In this document: positions 14,690-20,127 of the stretch, one piece after another
How the letters are laid out: every line of letters begins with the position of its first letter
Numbering within the stretch: the stretch's first letter is position 1
Made by a program: the position numbers and the translations under genes
Notes under the pieces: generated by a model
Told to the model about the DNA's origin: nothing
What the model saw: the letters and a program-made list of their open reading frames with translations, nothing else
The model's database searches: none
From: Thermoplasmata archaeon
Lineage (GTDB): Archaea; Thermoplasmatota; Thermoplasmata; Lutacidiplasmatales; UBA184
Direction of reading: 5' to 3'
Assembly: GCA_030037875.1 (NCBI GenBank)
Contig: JASHPV010000156.1
Span: 1 to 20,127 of the forward strand
Length of the DNA stretch: 20,127 nucleotides

Positions 14690-14706
14690 GTTCTTGGCAG
14701 TCCGGA

Positions 14707-14732
14707 CCCGGTTCGCGGGCGCCGAATCCGGG
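14707..14732. terminator. imperfect stem-loop between convergent transporter genes
   Basis: CCCGGTTCG at 14707-14715 can pair with CGAATCCGGG at 14723-14732 (one bulge) over a 7-base loop. It occupies the 63-base gap between the binding-protein stop and the end of the convergent permease gene. No T-run is present, so a terminator role is inferred from position only. Confidence 0.3.
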
Positions 14733-14752
14733 CCGGCGGCCGCTCGGGAACT

Positions 14753-15907
14753 CTACCGACGGAGTCGCGGGTCGAGGGCGTCGCGCAGCCCGTCGGCGAA
14801 GAAATTCACGCTGATGGCGAACAGGAACACCGTGAGTCCGGGGAACAATATCTGCCACCAGGGAAACGTGCAGGTAATCCCGGGGGTCGCGCAGTCGAGG
14901 ACGAACGTCTCGAGGTTCTCCACCGAGATCGCCGACAGGGTTCCCCACTCCGGAAACGGCGTGGCGGGCCAGATCGGGAAACCCAGGAAGACGATCACCC
15001 CCAGGAGCAGCGGCACCGTTCCAACGTCGAGGGAGAACTGGACCAGCACCGGGAACGTGACGTTCGGAAGGATGTGCTTGCGGAGGATGCGGCCCGGTCC
15101 GGCCCCCCCGGCCTTGGCCGCTTCGACGTACTTCTGCTCCCGGACGACCAGCGCCTGCCCCCGGACCAACCGCGTGTAGAGTGGCCACCAGGTGATGACG
15201 AAGGCCCCGACGAGCACGCCGACGCGTCCCAGGAAGCTGAGCCCGCTCCCGAGCGCCGCCGAGAGAACGGCGAGGAGCACGAGGACCAGCAGGAGTCCGG
15301 GGATGGACAGAAAAATGTCCGTGATCCGCATGATCACCTCGTCGACCGTCCCACCGTTGAACCCCGACAGCGCCCCGAGGAGCATGCCGATCAGCGCGCC
15401 GCTCCCCACGATCGTCACGGAGATTCCGAGCGACCAGGGAGCCCCTTTGATGAGCCCGGCGGCGATATTGTAGAATAGACCATTTCCCGGTATCGGGGCG
15501 AGCGAACCGAGAGGTAACGGACCGATCGACAGCGGGGAGAGCGTGATCGTGGGCGGCACGAGCGAACTTTCGAGGGAGGAGACGAGGTAGCATCCGGCCC
15601 CCGGCGAGAGCTCGGGCGCCGCGTAGGTGCAGACCTTGACGCAGCCCGTCGCGGTGGAGAGATAGGTTCCGCAGTACAGGGTCATCGACTCGGACGGCCC
15701 CGGGTAGAAGAACGACCCCAGGGCCACGACGACGAAGAACACGAGCAGACCGAGGCCGACCATGGCCAGGGTGTTCTGCTTGAGCACGTGCCAGGTCCGC
15801 TTGAGTTGGTCCATCCGGGCGCGAAGGGCGCTTCCGCCCGCGGTCTTTGTCGGGGCCTTCGCGTTCTTTCCTGAACGAGGGGAAGGGGCCTCCGAGGATG
15901 CCGGCAT
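14753..15907 (-). CDS. oligopeptide-type ABC transporter permease, DppC-like
   Basis: A 384-residue inner-membrane permease of the DppC/OppC family. The N-terminal cytoplasmic tail is long and basic (about 1-40). Helix 1 (about 45-66) is followed by a large extracellular loop (about 67-165), as usual for DppC, but here with four cysteines (CGTY, GCVKVC, GCYLV) that could form two disulfides. The binding-protein-dependent transport domain (about 170-375) carries the EAA loop as YVEAAKAGGAGPGRILRKHI, which docks on the ATPase. The C-terminus DALDPRLRR is typical of the family. It starts 4 bases after the DppB-like gene, so they are one operon. It should work with the PKD-SBP_bac_5 protein encoded convergently and with ATPases from elsewhere in the genome. 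Confidence 0.92.
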   Translation of the reverse strand: MPASSEAPSPRSGKNAKAPTKTAGGSALRARMDQLKRTWHVLKQNTLAMVGLGLLVFFVVVALGSFFYPGPSESMTLYCGTYLSTATGCVKVCTYAAPELSPGAGCYLVSSLESSLVPPTITLSPLSIGPLPLGSLAPIPGNGLFYNIAAGLIKGAPWSLGISVTIVGSGALIGMLLGALSGFNGGTVDEVIMRITDIFLSIPGLLLVLVLLAVLSAALGSGLSFLGRVGVLVGAFVITWWPLYTRLVRGQALVVREQKYVEAAKAGGAGPGRILRKHILPNVTFPVLVQFSLDVGTVPLLLGVIVFLGFPIWPATPFPEWGTLSAISVENLETFVLDCATPGITCTFPWWQILFPGLTVFLFAISVNFFADGLRDALDPRLRR

Positions 15908-15911
15908 GACC

Positions 15912-17117
15912 TCAGCCCAGCCTCACCCGGGGGTCTAGGTAGGCGTAGAGGATATCGACGATGATGTTCGCAATGACGACGATAATCGTGAACACGATCG
16001 TCGTTCCGAAGATGACCCCGAAGTCGTAGGGGGGCCGGACGGAGTAGGTGAACAAGAGGCCGATTCCCCTCAGGCCGAAAATGAGCTCCGTCACGGGGAA
16101 CCCGGCGATAAAGAACGCGAACGTCAGCCCGAGCACGGTGAGCGTCACGTTCAGCGCATTTCGTCCCGCGTGGTGCCGGATGACCTGGCGTTCGGGCAAT
16201 CCGATCGCGCGGGCGTGCTTGATGTAGTCGAGGCTCAGCACCTCGAGCATGCTGTTGCGCACGAACCGCAGAATGCCCGCCACCGAGCCGAACGCGACGG
16301 TGAATGCGGGAAGAATCAGCCGGCGAATCGTGTCCAGTGCGATGAGGGGTTGACCGTGGATCAGCGCGTCGATCGTCGGGAAGTGGGTCGGGGAGGTCTG
16401 GCCATACTGGCCGATCCAGCTCGGCTGAACCCCATTGTAGGGGGGACAGGCGTATCCGGTCGGGTCCGGGGGCAGGCCGTACCAAAGGTCCCACGGCGTC
16501 GCGGTTCCTCCACAGATGTGGGTGAAGCCGCCCGTAAGAAGGACCGCGCCGAGCAGGGTACCCCCTGCGAGCAGGAAGGTCGGCAACGCGAAGCCCGAGA
16601 AGGAGAGCAATCGGGCCCCTTGGTCGAAAGGCCGGTTACGGCGAACCGCCGCTCGGTAGCCTATCGGGAAGGAGAGGAACCATATCATGACCAGCGACAG
16701 GGCGGCGAGCTCGAGCGTGTACGGAAGATACCAGGAGAGCACCGTCAAGACCGGGATCCCCCCCGGAATACCGACCGTGGGCAGCAGACTGTGGGCCGAG
16801 GTGTACCCCCACTGCCCCGTCAATAGGTTGTACATGTACCGGGCCCACTGCACGGGAATGGGCTGATTGAGCCCGAGCACCCGGATGCCGTTCCAGTACC
16901 AGGGGTTCGGGCAGAACCGAGAACCGTTCGTCGGGGTGAGCCCGAACCGGGAGCAGAGGACGTAGGGCCCGGAGCCGAACTTCGACTGGCCGAACTGAGA
17001 CTCGAGCCGCTGACCCAATGGAATCGCGCTGACCAGGATGAAGGTGATCGTCATCACGCCGAGAAGGACCGGGATCAGCAACAGGACCCTCCGGATGATG
17101 TAGACGTGAAGTCTCAT
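15912..17117 (-). CDS. oligopeptide-type ABC transporter permease, DppB-like
   Basis: A 401-residue inner-membrane permease of the DppB/OppB family. Helix 1 (RRVLLLIPVLLGVMTITFIL, about 9-28) is the family signature, followed by an extracellular loop with two cysteines (VLCSRFG and RFCPNP). More helices lead to a second extracellular insertion (about 205-250) with HICGG and GYACPP cysteines. The EAA loop is YIKHARAIGLPERQVIRHHA, with His where Ala is common, and the C-terminus ILYAYLDPRVRLG fits the family. The protein is some 70-90 residues longer than the bacterial norm (as I recall it), mostly in the outside loops. The ATG at 17117 has a TATA-like box 33 bases upstream. It is first of a two-gene operon with the DppC-like permease. 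Confidence 0.93.
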   Translation of the reverse strand: MRLHVYIIRRVLLLIPVLLGVMTITFILVSAIPLGQRLESQFGQSKFGSGPYVLCSRFGLTPTNGSRFCPNPWYWNGIRVLGLNQPIPVQWARYMYNLLTGQWGYTSAHSLLPTVGIPGGIPVLTVLSWYLPYTLELAALSLVMIWFLSFPIGYRAAVRRNRPFDQGARLLSFSGFALPTFLLAGGTLLGAVLLTGGFTHICGGTATPWDLWYGLPPDPTGYACPPYNGVQPSWIGQYGQTSPTHFPTIDALIHGQPLIALDTIRRLILPAFTVAFGSVAGILRFVRNSMLEVLSLDYIKHARAIGLPERQVIRHHAGRNALNVTLTVLGLTFAFFIAGFPVTELIFGLRGIGLLFTYSVRPPYDFGVIFGTTIVFTIIVVIANIIVDILYAYLDPRVRLG

Positions 17118-17145
17118 TCCGGTTCACCGCCCCCTGGGCTCGCCC

Positions 17146-17154
17146 AAGTTAACG
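17146..17154 (-). promoter_or_regulatory. TATA-like box of the permease operon
   Basis: On the minus strand CGTTAACTT is centred at 17150, 33 bases ahead of the ATG at 17117. It would start transcription near 17124, giving a leader of about 7 bases. It is the best AT-rich candidate in the area. Confidence 0.4.
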
Positions 17155-17397
17155 CGTCCACTCCCCGGACCCCTCGCACGCGTTCGTCCGCTGGTCCCTC
17201 ACCCGCTGGGGTTTGATGAGCCCCGGGCCATCATTGCTCCGTAGAAGCACTCGGCAGGTTCGATAGTCTACCCCTACAAGAACAGTAGCTTCGGGCCCGG
17301 GTGCGGTCCTTCTGAGGGGCCGGGAACGGCAGTCCAAGCGCCGGAACCCAAGACCTTCCGGATTGAAGGCCGGACGGGCCGGCACGGGGTTCGTCCG

Positions 17398-17419
17398 GTA
17401 CGCTTAGGTGCGCGCGTAC
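17398..17419 (+). promoter_or_regulatory. inverted repeat spanning the decarboxylase promoter
   Basis: GTACGC (17398-17403) and GCGTAC (17414-17419) are perfect inverted arms separated by 10 bases. A weak TATA-like CTTAGG lies between them, about 30-35 bases before the ATG at 17438. A dimeric regulator bound here would cover the promoter. Six-base arms can occur by chance in GC-rich DNA. Confidence 0.3.
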
Positions 17420-17437
17420 GTGCGGTTTGGTTGCATC

Positions 17438-18856
17438 ATGACCCCGTCGTCAGACGTCGCCCTGGACGACATCCTATCGATTCGCAACGGCCATTTGTTC
17501 GTCGAGGAGGTGGCGGCCGAGGAGCTCGCCCGACGCTTCGGTACTCCGGTCTACGTGATGTCGGAGAGCGGGCTGAGGCGCCGGGTCCGAAGATACATCC
17601 AAGCCTTCCAGGATCGCTGGCCGGAAGGACCCGTCCATGTGCTCCCCTCGATCAAGGCGAACTACTCTCTCGCACTACGACGATTGCTAACCCAGGAAGG
17701 TACCGGGTGCGACACGTTCGGGCTCCCGGAGCTCTACGCCGCGCTCCAAAGTCAAGTCTCTCCCGAACTGATTTCCGTCAACGGCTCGAGCAAGGACCGC
17801 CCGCTCGTTGAGCAGGCCCTCCGAGCCGGGGCCCGGATAACGATCGATAGTCCCAGAGAGCTGACCTTGGTCCGGGATGTGGCGCGCGAGCTCCACGTGC
17901 GCGCCCGGATACGGTTTCGGTTGCGGCCGCCGTACGAAGAGCTTCGACAGCCTTCCGACTTTCACGATGAGGAAGTGTCCGTCCGCGACGCGGCCCAGGC
18001 GTACAAGCCGGGAATTCCTACTGAGGCGTTGCTTCCGCTGGGTCCAGAGGCCCTCTCCGCCCCCGAGCTCGATGTCACCGGCGTCATGGTGCACCTGGGT
18101 CGCCACAGCACCGACCTCGCGGTGTGGAAAGGCATGGCCCGAAGCACGGGGGCATTGATCGGTCTGCTCCACGACGCGTGGGGCGGGTGGGAACCCCGGG
18201 AGATCGACCTCGGTGGCGGATTCGCCGCCCCTCGCGACCCAACGGCCCGGGCCACGGCCCGAGGGGGCCAGAGAACCCCCGGGGCCCTCGCCCCCAGCGT
18301 GGAACAATACGCGGATGCCCTGACCGAAGGACTGAGGGGCGCCCTCGCCGAATCGCGCGTCCCGACAAAAGGAAAGGTACTGGAGGTCGAGCCGGGGCGG
18401 GGACTCTACGCCGACGCAGGCATCCATCTGACCACGGTTCGCAACATCAAATCGCAGACCAAACCTGAAGCTCGGAGCTGGGTTGAGACGGACACCAGCG
18501 AGATGTTCTTGCTCGACACGCTGATCGAGAAAAACCGATGGACGCCCGTGGTGGCGGAACGGGCCGCCGACCTCTCGTCGCAGACCGCCGATATCGTCGG
18601 AATATCCTGCGGATTCGATGTCATCGTGCCCGACGCTCGTCTCCCCGTCGTGGCGGTGGGCGACCATATCGCGTTCCTCGATACCGGTGCGTACCAGGAC
18701 GCAACGTCCGCGAACTTCAATGCCATGCCGCGGCCCGCGACGATCCTCGTGAACGGAAGCGAGGCGGAGATAATCAAGAGGGCTGAGACGGTCGAGGACG
18801 TGTTCCGACGGGACGTGGTGCCCGTTCGCCTCCAGCCCTCGAGCTCACCCCGGTAA
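17438..18856 (+). CDS. PLP-dependent fold-III decarboxylase, divergent LysA-like
   Basis: A 472-residue enzyme of the diaminopimelate/ornithine/arginine decarboxylase family. An alanine-racemase-like barrel holds PLP on Lys73 (PSIKANYSLAL), with VHLGRHSTD at about 218-226, the glycine loop IDLGGGF at 257-263 and EPGRGLYADAG at 318-328. The C-terminal beta domain has SCGFDVIV with Cys391 and GDHIAFLDTGAY, then SANFNAMPRP. Most motifs match LysA, but the substrate-site CESxD reads CGFD and HIGSQ reads HLGRH, so the substrate may not be meso-diaminopimelate. Another amino acid, or a carboxylated amine as in CANSDC-type enzymes, is possible. The ATG at 17438 is preferred over a GTG at 17408, which lies inside an inverted repeat. 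It is followed after 2 bases by a VOC gene and then an aminotransferase, which points to one pathway. Confidence 0.85.
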   Translation: MTPSSDVALDDILSIRNGHLFVEEVAAEELARRFGTPVYVMSESGLRRRVRRYIQAFQDRWPEGPVHVLPSIKANYSLALRRLLTQEGTGCDTFGLPELYAALQSQVSPELISVNGSSKDRPLVEQALRAGARITIDSPRELTLVRDVARELHVRARIRFRLRPPYEELRQPSDFHDEEVSVRDAAQAYKPGIPTEALLPLGPEALSAPELDVTGVMVHLGRHSTDLAVWKGMARSTGALIGLLHDAWGGWEPREIDLGGGFAAPRDPTARATARGGQRTPGALAPSVEQYADALTEGLRGALAESRVPTKGKVLEVEPGRGLYADAGIHLTTVRNIKSQTKPEARSWVETDTSEMFLLDTLIEKNRWTPVVAERAADLSSQTADIVGISCGFDVIVPDARLPVVAVGDHIAFLDTGAYQDATSANFNAMPRPATILVNGSEAEIIKRAETVEDVFRRDVVPVRLQPSSSPR

Positions 18857-18858
18857 CG

Positions 18859-19338
18859 ATGACCGCGCGCGGGCTGGACCATGCGTCGGTCACCGTGGCG
18901 AACCTCGACCGGTCGTTGCGCTTCTATCACGGACTGTTGAAGATTCCGGTCCTGGGACGCGGGGTGGACGAGGGACCCCCGATCGCCGGATCGGCCGGCC
19001 ATGCTCGCAGCCGGTTCCGGTACGCTGACCTCGATCTGGGGAAACGGCAGATCCTCGAGCTTCTCCAGTACCTTCGGCCGAGGCGGAGACCGCTTCACCC
19101 GACGCCCTTTGCTCCGGGCGGAGGGCATATCGGCATCCTGGTTGAGGACCTGGACGCCGCCCTGGACCGTCTGCGCGCGGCGGGGGTCCATGCGCGATTC
19201 GACCCGATCCGACTGGAGGCACCCAGTTGGTGGGCAGGAGCGCGAGTAGTGTACGTTTCCGATCCCGACGGAACGACGGTGGAACTCGTCGAGCGCTCTC
19301 GACGCTCCCGGGCTAGCCGCTCGAACCGGCGAAAATGA
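18859..19338 (+). CDS. metal-dependent-type VOC (glyoxalase-fold) enzyme
   Basis: A 159-residue VOC protein in which the four canonical metal positions all carry ligands: His8 (LDHASVTV), Glu67 (ILELLQY), His90 (GGGHIGI) and Glu142 (TTVELVER). This H-E-H-E set is the one used by glyoxalase I and methylmalonyl-CoA epimerase, so an isomerase, epimerase or lyase activity with Ni, Co, Zn or Mn is likely. The layout LDRSLRFYHGLL, VEDLDAALDRLRAAG and SDPDGTTVELVE is typical. The basic tail (RRSRASRSNRRK) is unusual. It begins 2 bases after the decarboxylase stop and overlaps the aminotransferase start by 4 bases (ATGA), so all three are probably made together. The real substrate is unknown. Confidence 0.88.
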   Translation: MTARGLDHASVTVANLDRSLRFYHGLLKIPVLGRGVDEGPPIAGSAGHARSRFRYADLDLGKRQILELLQYLRPRRRPLHPTPFAPGGGHIGILVEDLDAALDRLRAAGVHARFDPIRLEAPSWWAGARVVYVSDPDGTTVELVERSRRSRASRSNRRK

Positions 19339-20127
19339 GACGAAGCCGGGGCGTCGCAGGTGATATGGACCGGCTCCGGAACTCCCGAGGTTTTCCCCTC
19401 GGCCGTTGGGTGGACAACCATCCTTCGGTTCGGTACAATCTCGCCCTGTCGGGAATGCGAGGGGCGCTGAGGACCGTTCCGCGAATCTTGCGAAAACTCC
19501 CCGAGGCGGGTCCGGAGGACCTTCGGAGGGCCATCGCCCGACTCCATCGAGTCGACCCCGCCGAGGTCTTCTTGACCCACGGAGCCCACGAGGCCAATTT
19601 CCTCGCACTGACTTTTCTCACGCGAAACCGACAACCTTCGCGTCACGGGGCAACGATCCGGGTCGACCTTCCCGAATACCCTCCCCTGCTCGAGATCGCG
19701 CGCCTGCTCGGTGGCCGAGTGGTTCAGGGCCTGCCGCGGGCCGACATTTGGGTTCTCTCGAACCCCACCAATCCAACCGGTCGGTTGCGGTCGGCGCGGG
19801 AAATCGTGGCGGGCCGCGCGGCCTCGACCTCGGTAATCGTGGATGAAGCGTTCCGGGAGTTCACCCAGGCCCGTTCCGTGGCCGAAGCTGGGGTGGACCG
19901 CCTCTGGGTGACTGGTACCTTCACCAAAGTATACGGGGGCGACGAGATCCGGGTGGGATGGCTGATTCCGCCGAGCCACGCCACCGAGCCCTACGCGAAG
20001 TTCCATGGGGTCGCCGCGGACAGGATCCCGGCGCAGTCCGTTCGGTCCGCCTCGGCGATTCTCTCCGCGCGCCCCGCGATTCTTCGGGAGGTTCGAGGCC
20101 TCTTTTCTCGCAATCTGCGAGCGTTGC
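19335..20127 (+). CDS. class I/II PLP-dependent aminotransferase (partial, runs off the window)
   Basis: 264 residues are visible of a fold-I aminotransferase; the usual length is about 350-400, so roughly the last third is missing. FLTHGAHEANFLAL (79-92) is the phosphate-binding loop region, SNPTNPTGRL (142-151) contains the conserved Asn, VIVDEAF (167-173) has the Asp that contacts the pyridine nitrogen, and TGTFTKVYGGDEIRVGW (193-209) carries the PLP Lys198 and Arg206. It lacks the long N-terminal extension of LL-diaminopimelate aminotransferase and is closer in layout to HisC-like enzymes, but the amino donor cannot be told. Its ATG overlaps the VOC stop by 4 bases (ATGA). With the decarboxylase and VOC genes it may build or break down a particular amino acid or amine. 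Confidence 0.9.
   Translation, partial: MRRSRGVAGDMDRLRNSRGFPLGRWVDNHPSVRYNLALSGMRGALRTVPRILRKLPEAGPEDLRRAIARLHRVDPAEVFLTHGAHEANFLALTFLTRNRQPSRHGATIRVDLPEYPPLLEIARLLGGRVVQGLPRADIWVLSNPTNPTGRLRSAREIVAGRAASTSVIVDEAFREFTQARSVAEAGVDRLWVTGTFTKVYGGDEIRVGWLIPPSHATEPYAKFHGVAADRIPAQSVRSASAILSARPAILREVRGLFSRNLRAL

Larger units (their letters stand above)
17118..17437. other. 320-base intergenic region with two divergent promoters
   Basis: No convincing gene lies here; a 78-residue leftward frame (17149-17385) is Arg/Pro-rich and has no recognisable motif. The region must carry the leftward permease promoter near 17150 and the rightward decarboxylase promoter near 17405. A short hairpin, CCTTC (17354-17358) with GAAGG (17365-17369), is also present. 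I see no tRNA or other structured RNA. Confidence 0.5.

Noticed and set aside
17255..17280. GGTTCGATAGTC, like a tRNA T-loop
   Set aside because: The flanking bases cannot form the T-arm stem and no acceptor or anticodon arm is found around it.
17149..17385. 78-residue leftward frame between the permease and decarboxylase genes
   Set aside because: Arg/Pro-rich, no motif, and it covers both divergent promoter regions.
18406..19608. 400-residue leftward frame under the decarboxylase/VOC/aminotransferase operon
   Set aside because: It spans three genes on the other strand that have clear catalytic motifs; its own product has none.

Overview
The window looks like part of a high-GC archaeal genome, most likely from the Thermoplasmatota. 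This is an inference from several signs. There are AT-rich TATA-like boxes about 25-35 bases ahead of start codons, several placed so that transcripts would be leaderless or nearly so. GTG starts are common. There is a tandem winged-helix regulator of archaeal type. Two exported proteins are anchored at both ends, and one carries the 'VTFxExGLPxGTxWSV' beta repeat that I associate with surface proteins of this phylum. No rRNA, tRNA, CRISPR array or insertion sequence was seen.

Layout. 1-2400: the start of a leftward gene cut by the window edge, then two rightward exported membrane-anchored proteins, each preceded by the same 10-base element exactly 42 bases before its start. 2407-3220: a leftward pair, a small membrane protein followed by a tandem winged-helix regulator. 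3440-6351: divergent from that pair, a terminal oxidase operon. Its first gene is a B-type haem-copper oxidase subunit I fused to a subunit II domain whose CuA copper ligands have all been replaced; its second is a 71-residue two-helix membrane protein overlapping by 4 bases. 6428-8936: a leftward group of a VOC protein, a short hypothetical protein, a SAM methyltransferase with its own leaderless promoter, and a flavin reductase domain. 9141-11521: small single genes (a histidine-containing membrane miniprotein, a PhnB-like VOC protein, a CBS-pair protein, a helical conserved protein and a 56-residue C2H2 zinc finger). 11618-17117: an oligopeptide-type ABC uptake system made of a membrane-anchored PKD-plus-SBP_bac_5 binding protein and, convergent to it, two permeases. 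No ATPase gene is in the window. 17438-20127: a tight three-gene operon of a divergent fold-III PLP decarboxylase of the LysA family, a VOC enzyme with the full metal-ligand set, and a class I/II aminotransferase that runs off the end.

How they fit together. The window suggests an aerobic or microaerobic heterotroph that imports peptides and respires with an oxidase probably fed by quinol rather than by a CuA/cytochrome c or blue-copper donor. The points most worth following are the fused CuA-less oxidase with its extra C-terminal beta domain, the LysA-like/VOC/aminotransferase operon whose decarboxylase departs from LysA motifs, the shared promoter element of the two surface proteins, and the short zinc-finger gene.
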